Source of the DNA: F22 sp963675625
GTDB taxonomy: Bacteria; Bacteroidota; Bacteroidia; Bacteroidales; Bacteroidaceae
Assembly: GCA_963675625.1 (NCBI GenBank)
Contig: OY776497.1
Coordinates: forward strand, 1,674,001 to 1,738,000
Length of the DNA: 64,000 nucleotides
Direction: 5' to 3'
Shown: in pieces, positions 38,888 to 48,148 of the stretch
Layout: the number at the start of each line of letters is the position of its first letter
Numbering within the stretch: position 1 is the stretch's first letter
Notes under the pieces: model-generated
Database searches by the model: none
The model's input: the letters and a program-made list of their open reading frames with translations, nothing else
What the model was told of the DNA's origin: nothing
Translations under genes and position numbers: made by a program

Positions 38888-40201
38888 ATGGGAAATTTAG
38901 TAGCCATTGTAGGTCGTCCTAATGTAGGTAAGTCTACACTTTTCAATCGTTTGACTCAAACACGTCAGGCCATCGTTAGTAATGAAGCTGGTACCACTCG
39001 TGACCGCCAATATGGAAAGACAGAATGGGGAGGGCGTGAATTCTCAATTGTAGATACTGGAGGATGGGTAGTTAACTCGGATGATATTTTTGAAGAAGAA
39101 ATTCGTAAGCAAGTTTCTATTGCTGTTGATGAAGCTGATGTCATTCTTTTTGTTGTAGATGTGCAGGCGGGAGTTACAGACTTAGATATGGCTGTTGCGC
39201 AAATACTACGTCGTACTCGTTTGCCTATTATTTTAGTATCTAATAAAACAGATACTAATGATTTACTTTATGATTCTGCTGAATTTTATAAGTTGGGATT
39301 AGAAGACCCATTTTGTGTTTCAGCAATGTCTGGAAGTGGTACTGGGGATCTTTTAGATAAAATTGTAGATAGTTTTAAGAAAGAAGCTGATGATATATTG
39401 GATGATGATGTACCACGTTTTGCAGTGGTAGGACGTCCGAATGCTGGTAAGTCATCTATTGTAAATGCTTTTATTGGTGAGGAACGAAATATTGTTACGG
39501 AGATTGCAGGTACAACCCGCGATTCAATTTACACACGTTTCAATAAGTTCAATTATGACTTTTATCTTGTTGATACAGCAGGTATCCGCAAAAAAAATAA
39601 GGTGAATGAAGATCTTGAGTACTATTCAGTGATTCGTTCTATTCGTGCCATTGAAAATGCAGATGTATGTATTTTAATGCTTGATGCAACTCGTGGTATT
39701 GAAAGTCAAGATTTAAATATTTTGTCTTTGATACAACGTAACAATAAGGGGCTTGTAGTAGTTATTAATAAATGGGATTTGATTGAAGATAAAACTGCAA
39801 AACTGATGAATCAGTATAAAGATATGATTCGTGAACGTTTTGCACCTTTCACAGATTTTCCTATAGTATTTACATCGGCCTTGACAAAACAGCGAATTCT
39901 GAAAGTTTTAGAAGAAGCAACTCAAGTGTTTAAGAATCGTAGTACTCGTATTCCTACAGCTCGTTTGAATGAAGAGATGTTGTCGTTAATTGAAGCTTAT
40001 CCACCTCCATCAAATAAGGGTAAGTACATTAAAATAAAGTATATTACTCAATTGCCTAATACGCAGATTCCAAGCTTTGTGTTCTTTGCTAATTTACCTC
40101 AGTATATTCGTGACCCTTACAAACGTTTTTTGGAAAATAAGATGCGTGAGAAATGGGATTTGTGTGGTACTCCAATTAGAATTTATATTCGTCAGAAATA
40201 A
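38888..40201 (+). CDS. der: Der (EngA) GTPase
   Basis: A 437-residue GTPase with two tandem G domains: first G1 at 9-17 (GRPNVGKST), second at 182-190 (GRPNAGKSS). A KH-like C-terminal domain completes it. It acts in 50S ribosome assembly. It is probably cotranscribed with era. Confidence 0.97.
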   Translation: MGNLVAIVGRPNVGKSTLFNRLTQTRQAIVSNEAGTTRDRQYGKTEWGGREFSIVDTGGWVVNSDDIFEEEIRKQVSIAVDEADVILFVVDVQAGVTDLDMAVAQILRRTRLPIILVSNKTDTNDLLYDSAEFYKLGLEDPFCVSAMSGSGTGDLLDKIVDSFKKEADDILDDDVPRFAVVGRPNAGKSSIVNAFIGEERNIVTEIAGTTRDSIYTRFNKFNYDFYLVDTAGIRKKNKVNEDLEYYSVIRSIRAIENADVCILMLDATRGIESQDLNILSLIQRNNKGLVVVINKWDLIEDKTAKLMNQYKDMIRERFAPFTDFPIVFTSALTKQRILKVLEEATQVFKNRSTRIPTARLNEEMLSLIEAYPPPSNKGKYIKIKYITQLPNTQIPSFVFFANLPQYIRDPYKRFLENKMREKWDLCGTPIRIYIRQK

Positions 40202-40248
40202 GGTTTATTTTGTCTGGCGATAACATAAAAGCTTTACTGTAAAACAAC

Positions 40249-40288
40249 GACCCTCAACTTATTTCTAACATGAAATAAGTTGAGGGTC
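40249..40288. terminator. Bidirectional terminator between der and phoA
   Basis: A 17-bp perfect stem GACCCTCAACTTATTTC/GAAATAAGTTGAGGGTC (40249-40265 with 40272-40288) and a 6-nt loop, between convergent genes. Confidence 0.9.
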
Positions 40289-40313
40289 ATTTTCATTACG
40301 AGCTGGTCAATAT

Positions 40314-41726
40314 TTATTTGTAGTGTCCGATCTTAGCCAACTTTTTAGGAATTTCAATGTTGTCTTGAAGTCCTTTAAATTCTTCTGATCCTGTACCTAT
40401 TGCGAATACTGGAACCAAACCTCCCGAGTGTCCGTGACTAGCCCATGATACACTTGCAAATTCATCAAGAACTGAAATAGCTTCTGCTGCTATAGGCTCT
40501 TCTTTTCCATATAAGTTGGTGACTTTTTTAGCATCCCCCTTAACGAAAGACTTATAATAAGCATCTCGAATTCGTTTCTCTAAAGGCCAAGGAAGTGTTG
40601 TTGAGTCAAAAAGACCCGTTTCTTTTGCAAGTAATGTTTTCACTTGTTTCCAGCTTACATTTCCCTTATTTTCTATGCGTAGTGCGTTCAATTTATTAGA
40701 TAATTCACCTACTGAACATCTTTGATGGGCTAGTATACCTAGATTTAGAGAGTAAGCACCACGACCGAGAGCAATACCACCTGTTTCGTGATCTGCTGTA
40801 ATAACAATTAATGTTTCATTTGGGTGTTTTTTATAGAAATCGTATGCCACTTTAACAGCGTTATCTAGGTCTTTTACTTCTCCGAAAACAGTTGCTGCAT
40901 CGTTCGCATGGCATGCCCAGTCTATTTTGCCACCTTCAAGCATCACAAAAAATCCTTTTTTGTTTTGACTTAATTTGGCAATAGCTGCTTTAGTGATTTG
41001 CGTTAGTGTAAGATCATCACTTTGACTGTCTATAGCGTATGGTACAGAGTGGCGATCCTTACCTTTTGGTTGGAGAAGTATAATTTTATTTGCTGACGCA
41101 TTAAAATTGTTATATCCGTGCTGTATGCTATATCCAGCCTTTTTTACCATATTGTAGATACTAGGCTTACCTTCTGGAGAAGGATCTAGAAAATCGCTTC
41201 CCGCAAAAAAATCAAAGTTTGATTCTGGGATTTCACAAGCAATTTCATAGTACATTTCTCGATTGGGTTGATGAGCATAAAACACTGCTGGAGTGGCATG
41301 ATCTACACTTACTGTAGTAGCAATCCCAACAGATTTTCCACTTCGTTTTGCCTGCATTGCTACAGATTCCAGTGGATGTTTATTTGCGTCCACGCCAATA
41401 GCATGATTGTATGTCTTGTGTCCACAAGCCAGTGCAGTCCCAGCTGCAGCAGAATCTGTTACACGGTTTGTGGCCGAGTGTGTAGTGGCTAGGCCAGCAA
41501 CAGGAAATGTTGTCATGAGTAGTTGAGGTACATAAACGGAGTCCTTGTACTGTGCATCAGCTTGTCCTATGTACGCACGAGTCCCATTGACTTGGTTTAC
41601 CCCCATGCCGTCACCGATAAAATAAAATACATACTTTGCGTGTTGAGCCTGCGCTAGGCTAATTACTACAAACAACAATAGGAGAGACATAATGCCTCTC
41701 CTATTGATATTGATAATCTTTTTCAT
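40314..41726 (-). CDS. phoA: Alkaline phosphatase
   Basis: The open frame reaches 41738, but MKKIININRRGIM at 41726 is a better start (470 residues) and begins a signal peptide (ending LAQAQH). The enzyme is a periplasmic or surface phosphomonoesterase of the alkaline phosphatase superfamily. The metal and nucleophile motifs are visible as FIGDGMG, VTDSAAAGTALACG (the nucleophile Ser) and TADHETGG. A TACTTTTG promoter element lies 34 bp upstream. No Pho-type regulator is nearby. Confidence 0.94.
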   Translation of the reverse strand: MKKIININRRGIMSLLLLFVVISLAQAQHAKYVFYFIGDGMGVNQVNGTRAYIGQADAQYKDSVYVPQLLMTTFPVAGLATTHSATNRVTDSAAAGTALACGHKTYNHAIGVDANKHPLESVAMQAKRSGKSVGIATTVSVDHATPAVFYAHQPNREMYYEIACEIPESNFDFFAGSDFLDPSPEGKPSIYNMVKKAGYSIQHGYNNFNASANKIILLQPKGKDRHSVPYAIDSQSDDLTLTQITKAAIAKLSQNKKGFFVMLEGGKIDWACHANDAATVFGEVKDLDNAVKVAYDFYKKHPNETLIVITADHETGGIALGRGAYSLNLGILAHQRCSVGELSNKLNALRIENKGNVSWKQVKTLLAKETGLFDSTTLPWPLEKRIRDAYYKSFVKGDAKKVTNLYGKEEPIAAEAISVLDEFASVSWASHGHSGGLVPVFAIGTGSEEFKGLQDNIEIPKKLAKIGHYK

Positions 41727-41760
41727 TGCTTTAATCAATTAGGTTGATAATGTCTTGCTA

Positions 41761-41768
41761 CAAAAGTA
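41761..41768 (-). promoter_or_regulatory. -7 element of phoA (TACTTTTG)
   Basis: Full TAnnTTTG match on the minus strand, 34 bp upstream of the chosen ATG. Confidence 0.7.
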
Positions 41769-41793
41769 ATAAAACATTTTTACCTAATACATA

Positions 41794-42990
41794 TTACTTC
41801 AAAATATCTACTGTATCTTGAGCAATCATTAACTCTTCGTCAGTTGGGATTACTGCCACAGTCACTTTGCTATCATCTTTTGAAATAATACCCTCAGTAC
41901 CTTGAATGACGTTATTTTTTTCACTATCAATTTGAACTCCCATAAATTCAAGACCCATACAAGATTTTGCACGAATCATCTTCTGGTTTTCTCCAACACC
42001 ACCTGTGAAAAGTATAATGTCTACTCCTCCCATAGCAGCTGCATAAGCACCGATATATTTGCGTATGCGATAAACATACATATCCAAAGCTAAAATTGCA
42101 CGTTCATTCCCTTTTTCTGCAGCGCTGACTACCTCGCGCATATCACTTGATACACCAGATACACCTTGAAGTCCAGATTTCTTGTTTAATAAGTTTGAAA
42201 TGCCAACTGGATTCAATCCTTCTTTTTCCATAATAAAGGATACTGCTCCAGCATCAATGTCTCCACTGCGTGTACCCATCATTAAGCCTTCCAAAGGGGT
42301 TAATCCCATGCTAGTATCTACGCTTTTACCATCTTGTACAGCTGCAATAGAACCTCCGTTACCAATATGACAGGTGATAATTCGTTTTCCAGCAGGGTCA
42401 ATATTTAGATATTCGCAAACTCGTTGAGATACAAATCGGTGAGAAGTACCGTGAAACCCGTACCGTCTTACACCGTATTTTTCATATAGTTCGTAAGGGA
42501 TTGCATATTGATATGCATAAGCAGGCATTGTTTGGTGGAATGCAGTGTCAAATACACCTACTTGTGGAACTTCTGGCAGTAAAGCACTTACAGCTTGTAC
42601 GCCTTTTAAGTTAGCTGGGTTGTGGAGCGGAGCTAAGTCGTTGCATGCTGTAAAGGCATCTAGTACTTCTTTATTTAAACGGACTGATTTAGCAAAACGT
42701 TCGCCACCATGTACCATGCGGTGTCCAACTGCGTCTAGTTCTTTTAGGCTTTTCAAAGCACCGATTTTACTATCTGTAAGGACTTCAAAAATAAGTTGCA
42801 CACCTACAGTGTGTTCTGGAATGTCTTTCTCAAGAATTTTCTTTTCTCCGTTTGGAAGAGTTAGTTTTAAAAAAGAACCCATTAAACCAATTTTTTCGAT
42901 GCCACCAGAAGCGAGCACCTCTTTGGATTCCATGTTGAAAAGTTGATATTTGATAGATGAACTACCGCAGTTTAGAACAAGAACTTTCAT
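41794..42990 (-). CDS. ackA: Acetate kinase
   Basis: A 398-residue cytoplasmic kinase that makes ATP and acetate from acetyl phosphate. Motifs include VLNCGSSSIKYQLF, FDTAFHQTMP, YGFHGTSHRFV and CHIGNGGS. Its start is 27 bp after the pta stop, so pta-ackA is one operon for acetate fermentation. Confidence 0.97.
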   Translation of the reverse strand: MKVLVLNCGSSSIKYQLFNMESKEVLASGGIEKIGLMGSFLKLTLPNGEKKILEKDIPEHTVGVQLIFEVLTDSKIGALKSLKELDAVGHRMVHGGERFAKSVRLNKEVLDAFTACNDLAPLHNPANLKGVQAVSALLPEVPQVGVFDTAFHQTMPAYAYQYAIPYELYEKYGVRRYGFHGTSHRFVSQRVCEYLNIDPAGKRIITCHIGNGGSIAAVQDGKSVDTSMGLTPLEGLMMGTRSGDIDAGAVSFIMEKEGLNPVGISNLLNKKSGLQGVSGVSSDMREVVSAAEKGNERAILALDMYVYRIRKYIGAYAAAMGGVDIILFTGGVGENQKMIRAKSCMGLEFMGVQIDSEKNNVIQGTEGIISKDDSKVTVAVIPTDEELMIAQDTVDILK

Positions 42991-43017
42991 TGCTTGATGT
43001 TTTGATTGAATGTTATT

Positions 43018-44034
43018 TTATTTGTTTGCTTTTGCTGCAATGGCTTGTGTGGCTGTAATGGCAATCATATTGTATACATCGTCAGTACTACAACCACGTG
43101 ATAAATCGTTGACAGGAGCAGCGATCCCTTGAAGTACAGGACCAATAGCTTCAGCTCCTCCTAAACGTTGTACTAGTTTGTATCCTATATTTCCAACTTC
43201 AAGATTAGGAAATACAAGGACGTCTGCTTCACCAGCTACCATACTACCTGGAGCTTTTTGAGCAGCCACACGTGGTACTAATGCAGCGTCTGCTTGAAGT
43301 TCCCCATCTATTTGAATATGTGGTGCTAAATTTTTAGCGATTTCAACAGCTTCTTTTACCTTGTCTACTACTTCATGTTTAGCAGAGCCTTTAGTTGAAA
43401 AGCTTAGTAAAGCTACTTTGGGATTATCAAATCCAGCTACTGCTATTGCTGTTTGTGCTGTAGCTACAGCTATTTCTCCTAGCTGTTGAGCCGTTGGAAT
43501 AGGTGTTACAGCCACATCTCCTACGACTAGTATCCCTTTTCGACCATATTCTTGTGCTTTAGATATAAGAATCATAGCACCAGATACACAACTGATACCA
43601 GGGGCTGTTTTTATAATTTGTAGAGCTGGACGAAGGACGTCACCTGTTGTGTTTTGGGCGCCAGCTAGCTGTCCGTCGGCATCCCCATTTTTAATCATTA
43701 AACATCCAAGATATAATGGGTTAAGCACCAGATTTTCAGCTTCTTCCATAGTCATACCTTTTTTCTTTCGAAGTTCACAAAGAAGTGTTGCATAGTGTTG
43801 GCGCTTCATATGATTTTCAGGATCGATAATCGTTGCTTTGTAGATATGCTTAAGAGCCAAACGACTTGCTTCAGCATGAATTGCTTCTGGATTACCCAAA
43901 AGAAAAATATCAGCAACTTCTTCAGCAAGAATACGATCTGCTGCGGTCAAAGTACGTTCTTCTGTTGCTTCAGGAAGCACAATGCGCTGGCGATTAGCTT
44001 TAGCGCGCTCAACAATCTGTGTGAGTAGGTTCAT
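43018..44034 (-). CDS. pta: Phosphate acetyltransferase
   Basis: The open frame extends to 44118, but MNLLTQIVERAKANRQRIVL at 44034 matches the family N-terminus (338 residues, the short single-domain form). It converts acetyl-CoA and phosphate to acetyl phosphate. Motifs such as VLPEATEERTL, DADGQLAGAQNTTGDV (reading GDADGQLAG) and PGSMVAGEADVLVFP are typical. A TACTTTTG element lies about 95 bp upstream, giving a leader of about 90 nt. It is the first gene of pta-ackA. Confidence 0.96.
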   Translation of the reverse strand: MNLLTQIVERAKANRQRIVLPEATEERTLTAADRILAEEVADIFLLGNPEAIHAEASRLALKHIYKATIIDPENHMKRQHYATLLCELRKKKGMTMEEAENLVLNPLYLGCLMIKNGDADGQLAGAQNTTGDVLRPALQIIKTAPGISCVSGAMILISKAQEYGRKGILVVGDVAVTPIPTAQQLGEIAVATAQTAIAVAGFDNPKVALLSFSTKGSAKHEVVDKVKEAVEIAKNLAPHIQIDGELQADAALVPRVAAQKAPGSMVAGEADVLVFPNLEVGNIGYKLVQRLGGAEAIGPVLQGIAAPVNDLSRGCSTDDVYNMIAITATQAIAAKANK

Positions 44035-44129
44035 GATTCTGTATATATTTAGAAAATTCGCTATTTTACTAGTTGCTCGAAATAAGTATGTACGTGATTT
44101 TTTTGCCACTGTGAACACTAATTTCGCTG

Positions 44130-44137
44130 CAAAAGTA
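44130..44137 (-). promoter_or_regulatory. -7 element of pta-ackA (TACTTTTG)
   Basis: Full TAnnTTTG match on the minus strand, upstream of a leader of about 90 nt. Confidence 0.65.
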
Positions 44138-44256
44138 GTAATAATTGCAATATCTACATAGCAGAATGTGGTGTTTTTTTCTTTAAATAGCTATGGTTAC
44201 ACACCTTTTAACACAGAAAGAAATATCTTTGTTTTTCTCTGTTTCTAAAAAAGCCG

Positions 44257-44264
44257 TATCTTTG
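44257..44264 (+). promoter_or_regulatory. -7 element of lrgA-like gene (TATCTTTG)
   Basis: Full TAnnTTTG match 108 bp before the ATG at 44373. No good -33 partner at the usual distance. Confidence 0.55.
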
Positions 44265-44372
44265 CGGCGCATCGCTAAATACGCCCATTTTTGAGTGTCA
44301 TAGTGATATGCTTTTATGGTGTATCACTATCTAAATAGTAGATATATACAGTATTGTATAATAATCAAGAAT

Positions 44373-44750
44373 ATGATAAAACAATGTGCCATACTTTTTG
44401 GCTGTCTTGCTTTGGGAGAAGCTATCGTTTATTTTACTGGTGTTAAATTGCCTAGTAGTATTATTGGCATGCTCATATTGACTACATGCTTGCATTTTAA
44501 GGTGATAAAATTGGAGTGGGTCAAACCCTTAGCTAATTTTTTAATAGCCAATATGGCATTCTTCTTTGTACCGCCTGGAGTGGCGCTTATGTGTTATTTT
44601 GATATCATTGCTGCACAGTTTTGGCCTATTGTTGTAGCTACTGTCTTAAGTACCATTCTTGTGTTTGCAACAACAGGGTGGACACATCGTTTGGCTGCAC
44701 GCCTGATGGAGGGCAATCGTCTAGATAATTCTGAGTCTGGAGAACAATAA
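44373..44750 (+). CDS. CidA/LrgA family membrane protein
   Basis: The open frame starts at 44316, but MIKQCAILFGCLALGEAIVY at 44373 is the family-like N-terminus (125 residues). It has four transmembrane helices. It is the small holin-like partner of LrgB, encoded 17 bp downstream. In staphylococci such pairs affect murein hydrolase activity; in other bacteria they take part in glycolate or pyruvate transport. The role here is not fixed. Confidence 0.85.
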   Translation: MIKQCAILFGCLALGEAIVYFTGVKLPSSIIGMLILTTCLHFKVIKLEWVKPLANFLIANMAFFFVPPGVALMCYFDIIAAQFWPIVVATVLSTILVFATTGWTHRLAARLMEGNRLDNSESGEQ

Positions 44751-44767
44751 TCATCTGATATATCTAT

Positions 44768-45466
44768 ATGAAATTCTTACATAATCCCATAGTGCTTTTA
44801 GCGCTAACTTTATTTTTTTATTTTTGTGCTCAAACTTTGCAGAAGCGCACAAAAATAATGTTGTTAAATCCCATATTAATCACAGTGACTCTTCTTATTC
44901 TATTGATGCGTTGCTGTGGTATCGATTATTCTAGTTATAAGGCGGGGGGGGATTTTATAGCTTTTTGGCTGAAGCCTGCTGTTGTAGCTCTGGGGGTGCC
45001 ATTATATCTTCAGTTAGAATCCATAAAAAAACAGCTTATACCCATATTGCTGTCACAGCTTGTGGGATGTGTAGTTGGAGTGACCTCAGTTGTGCTTATT
45101 GCGAAATGGATGGGTGCTACACCAGAAGTCATTCTTTCTATGGCGCCCAAATCAGTGACAACCCCCATAGCTATGGAAGTGTCTTCAACTATTGGGGGCA
45201 TTCAATCCTTAACAGCGGCTGTTGTCGTAGTTGTTGGACTGTTGGGAGGAGTATTTGGATTTAGCTTGATGCGTTTATTGCATATTGATAGACACGATTC
45301 ACAGGGGTTGGCGATTGGAGCTGCATCACATGCTGTTGGAACTAGTGCAGCAATGGATGTAAGTGCACATCATGGGGCTTATGCTAGTTTAGGGTTGACA
45401 CTCAATGGGATATTAACAGCTTTGTTGACCCCATTACTTATCCAGCTTTTGGGTATCCATTTATAG
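44768..45466 (+). CDS. LrgB family membrane protein
   Basis: A 232-residue multi-spanning membrane protein with the LrgB core LSMAPKSVTTPIAMEVSS and the later GAASHAVGTSAAMD motif. It pairs with the LrgA-like gene just upstream. It may form a transporter or holin-like complex. The next gene is convergent with its stop 6 bp away. Confidence 0.9.
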   Translation: MKFLHNPIVLLALTLFFYFCAQTLQKRTKIMLLNPILITVTLLILLMRCCGIDYSSYKAGGDFIAFWLKPAVVALGVPLYLQLESIKKQLIPILLSQLVGCVVGVTSVVLIAKWMGATPEVILSMAPKSVTTPIAMEVSSTIGGIQSLTAAVVVVVGLLGGVFGFSLMRLLHIDRHDSQGLAIGAASHAVGTSAAMDVSAHHGAYASLGLTLNGILTALLTPLLIQLLGIHL

Positions 45467-45472
45467 GCTCAT

Positions 45473-46159
45473 TTATAGACTCGTGTATGCCATTTCAAGT
45501 AATGTTAGTTGCTTATCGCGAGTCTCTTTAATTCCGCTTTTCCGCCATCCAGCTTTTTCGTAACAACGTATGGCAGGAATATTGTTGGCCAATGCTTCAA
45601 TACGTAGTGTTGTATATTCTTTTAGTAGATAATTCATAATATATTGTAGTAGGTATGTACCTATGCCCTGATGTTGACATCCTACTCGTACCATCAGAGT
45701 TTGTATGAGCTCTCCTTTGTGCGCAGCATATGCTAATATATTTTCTTCTTGGTCTTCTTGTTCTGAAATGGTGAGTAATATTGTTGTATCAAGACCATCT
45801 TCTATTTCTTTTGTTACCATTCCACTGTTAATATGTGCTTCCACTATGCTTTCGCCTAGGAAAGTACCATAATTATTGCGTATAACGTCCACTGCAAGCA
45901 TAGACAATGCATCAATATCTTCCGTGGTGGCTTTTCGGATATAGTAATGTGGTTTTATTACTTCGTAGCCCATATCTTTCAAGTATTCAACTAATTGTGG
46001 GTAAGTGACTTCTTCTGTGTGATCGATAATTACAGTATTATTAATCATATCACTATGCAGGCCATACACACCTTTTATATGAGCAAAGTCTTGCTGAATC
46101 ATATGGCGACAACGGCAACCATGATCCGCCAACTGTTTAAATTGTATAGTCGTTTTCAT
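45473..46159 (-). CDS. HMA-like domain fused to GNAT acetyltransferase
   Basis: The open frame reaches 46210 and would overlap murF, so the ATG at 46159 (MKTTIQFKQLADHG) is preferred, leaving 13 bp to murF. 228 residues. The first ~65 residues have the beta-alpha-beta-beta-alpha-beta pattern of a heavy-metal-associated domain, but with Cys-x-Cys (HGCRCRHM, Cys15 and Cys17) instead of CxxC. The rest is a GNAT N-acetyltransferase with the acetyl-CoA loop VGCQHQGIGTYLLQY and IEALANNIPAIRCYEKAGW. A metal-responsive acetyltransferase is an inference. Confidence 0.75.
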   Translation of the reverse strand: MKTTIQFKQLADHGCRCRHMIQQDFAHIKGVYGLHSDMINNTVIIDHTEEVTYPQLVEYLKDMGYEVIKPHYYIRKATTEDIDALSMLAVDVIRNNYGTFLGESIVEAHINSGMVTKEIEDGLDTTILLTISEQEDQEENILAYAAHKGELIQTLMVRVGCQHQGIGTYLLQYIMNYLLKEYTTLRIEALANNIPAIRCYEKAGWRKSGIKETRDKQLTLLEMAYTSL

Positions 46160-46172
46160 CGCTTCTATTTTA

Positions 46173-47483
46173 CTATAATATTTGTGGAAGACGGTATAGT
46201 TGCATCCCATTTGATCCTTTGATTAAAATTGTTTTATCAATTAAGGGATGTGCGGTAAGATACATTTCAAAATCACTGCGATTAGCAAAGGTTGTAAAGT
46301 CAGATTCTGTTTGTTGAAACTCGTGCCCAATTAAAAAGACTTCTTCAAAGTTCAGAGTCTTCAACAAATCAACAATGCGTTGATGTTCTTTTAATGAATC
46401 TTGTCCTAACTCTTTCATATCACCTAGTATCAACACCTTGTTTGCCATTGTGATAGCAGCAAAGTTGTCTATTGCTGCGTGCATGCTTGTAGGGTTAGCA
46501 TTATAGGCATCTACAATCAATCGGTTGGTCTCTGTGATAGTGTATTGAGAGCGATTGTTAGTCGGTGTATAATGGCTTAAAGCATCATTAATATCTTGAT
46601 CTGGCACATTAAAGTATTGTCCAATGGTGACTGCTGCCAGCATGTTTTTTAAATTGTATGTACCAACTAGTTTGGTTTGAATGCACTGTCCTTCTTTCCA
46701 TGATATTTTTAAGGCAGGATCGGCTTTAAGGATCTGTCCAGTTACATATGGTTTGAGGTATTGTGAATCTATTTTTGGTAGATACGGTTTTAAAAACTCA
46801 TTTTCTTCGTCATAGAATATAGCTCCTAATGGTTTATGAGCAACAGATTGTGCTGACGCTTGTACGCTTTCAGCCAAAAAACGATACAACTCTGTTTTTG
46901 TTTGTATTACTCCCTCGAAATTTCCAAATCCTTCAAGATGAGCCTTCCCAATATTTGTAATTAATCCATGAGTTGGAACCGCAATTCGACTTAATGTATC
47001 AATTTCCAATGGATGATTGGCTCCCATTTCAATGACAGCAATATGATGTTTTTTTGTGATCTGTAATAGGGTGAGTGGTACACCAATATGATTGTTGAGA
47101 TTCCCTTGGGTATACAGCACATTGTATTTCTTTTGAAGTACGGCAGCAATCAATTCTTTTGTTGTCGTTTTTCCATTAGTACCAGTGATACCAATAACTG
47201 GAATGTCCAAGGTCATCCGGTGATAATGAGCTAATTCTTGCAAGGTTGTCAAAGTATTCTCGCATAGGAGTATGCGCTTGTTTTGCAGCTGTGCAGCTAT
47301 TGTTTCATCGTCTATAATAGCTGCTATAGCCCCATCTTTGAGCGCTTGTTCTACAAATGTGTTGCCGTCAAAACGATCTCCTTTGATAGCAAGATATACC
47401 ATACCAGGACGTACTTGACGACTATCCGTTGTGAGTCCATTAGATTGGGTAAAAATAGAATGTATAGTCTTTATATCTGTCAT
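46173..47483 (-). CDS. murF: UDP-N-acetylmuramoyl-tripeptide--D-alanyl-D-alanine ligase
   Basis: A 436-residue Mur ligase that adds D-Ala-D-Ala to the peptidoglycan precursor in the cytoplasm. The ATP-binding loop GITGTNGKTTTKE is near residue 108. Other motifs are AVIEMGANHPLEID and VDAYNANPTSM. A TACCTTTG promoter element lies 23 bp upstream. The gene is alone, not in a dcw cluster. Confidence 0.95.
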   Translation of the reverse strand: MTDIKTIHSIFTQSNGLTTDSRQVRPGMVYLAIKGDRFDGNTFVEQALKDGAIAAIIDDETIAAQLQNKRILLCENTLTTLQELAHYHRMTLDIPVIGITGTNGKTTTKELIAAVLQKKYNVLYTQGNLNNHIGVPLTLLQITKKHHIAVIEMGANHPLEIDTLSRIAVPTHGLITNIGKAHLEGFGNFEGVIQTKTELYRFLAESVQASAQSVAHKPLGAIFYDEENEFLKPYLPKIDSQYLKPYVTGQILKADPALKISWKEGQCIQTKLVGTYNLKNMLAAVTIGQYFNVPDQDINDALSHYTPTNNRSQYTITETNRLIVDAYNANPTSMHAAIDNFAAITMANKVLILGDMKELGQDSLKEHQRIVDLLKTLNFEEVFLIGHEFQQTESDFTTFANRSDFEMYLTAHPLIDKTILIKGSNGMQLYRLPQIL

Positions 47484-47505
47484 TTCTGATTCTTTTTAAT
47501 AAAGA

Positions 47506-47513
47506 CAAAGGTA
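47506..47513 (-). promoter_or_regulatory. -7 element of murF (TACCTTTG)
   Basis: Full TAnnTTTG match on the minus strand, 23 bp upstream of the murF ATG. Confidence 0.65.
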
Positions 47514-47587
47514 GTATTTTTTACTAGATATTTTGTCTTGATTTTATACAATATATAAATCCAAGAATTGAATAATGCGTGTCCCAT

Positions 47588-47968
47588 TTATTTTTGTTTC
47601 TTTTTCATGCTTTTCCAGCGATCATGCATTATGTCATCCATATTTGCACTTGCCCATTCTATTAAGTTATTAATATGAGGAATTAATGTGTAAGCACGTT
47701 CGGTAAGTGCATATTCAACGCGTGGTGGCACAACAGGAAAGGCTTTACGCGTTACTAAACCATCTTCTTCAAGTGTTCTTAAAGTAACTGTCAGCATTTT
47801 TTGTGAAATATCTGGTATTGAGCGTTGTAGCTCTTTAAAACGTAATGGCTCATCGTTCTTATCAAGCACCATAATAGTTAGTATAGACCATTTATCACTT
47901 AGACGTGAAAGGATATTGCGTATTGGACAATTCCTATTGTAAGAATCTGTTATAGATATTTTCGTCAT
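47588..47968 (-). CDS. HxlR/DUF24 family transcriptional regulator
   Basis: A 126-residue winged-helix regulator with the HxlR signature near the N-terminus (CPIRNILSRLSDKWSILTIM). Cys14 sits where redox-sensing HxlR proteins such as YodB carry their reactive Cys. The middle has FKELQRSIPDISQKMLTVTL (recognition helix) and LEEDGLVTRKAF (wing). It is divergent from a cupin gene, and by the usual logic of this family it probably controls that gene and itself in response to electrophiles or oxidants. Confidence 0.9.
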   Translation of the reverse strand: MTKISITDSYNRNCPIRNILSRLSDKWSILTIMVLDKNDEPLRFKELQRSIPDISQKMLTVTLRTLEEDGLVTRKAFPVVPPRVEYALTERAYTLIPHINNLIEWASANMDDIMHDRWKSMKKKQK

Positions 47969-47992
47969 AACTCTCTTTTAGTTTGTATGTGC

Positions 47993-48000
47993 CAAATGTA
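47993..48000 (-). promoter_or_regulatory. -7 element of HxlR gene (TACATTTG)
   Basis: Full TAnnTTTG match on the minus strand, 25 bp upstream of the ATG. Confidence 0.6.
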
Positions 48001-48078
48001 AGAATTTGATTTTGATTATATGATGAAAAATAAAAATATTCACCATATAATATTTTTTTTGTTGCTGATAATCAGTAA

Positions 48079-48100
48079 AACTAACCAATAGGTAATTAAC
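48079..48100. promoter_or_regulatory. Possible HxlR operator
   Basis: CTAACC-AATA-GGTAAT is an imperfect dyad located between the two divergent promoters and just upstream of the cupin -33 region. HxlR proteins bind short dyads in such places. Found by eye only. Confidence 0.3.
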
Positions 48101-48117
48101 TCTCTTTTTTATACTTA

Positions 48118-48148
48118 TTGTTTCTGATAGTATTTTGCCATATCTTTG
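48118..48148 (+). promoter_or_regulatory. Promoter of cupin gene
   Basis: TTG (48118-48120) and TATCTTTG (48141-48148) with a 20-bp spacer. The leader to the ATG at 48348 is about 190 nt. Confidence 0.65.

Noticed and set aside
44035..44118. N-terminal extension of pta
   Set aside because: Lacks family similarity; the conserved N-terminus starts at 44034.
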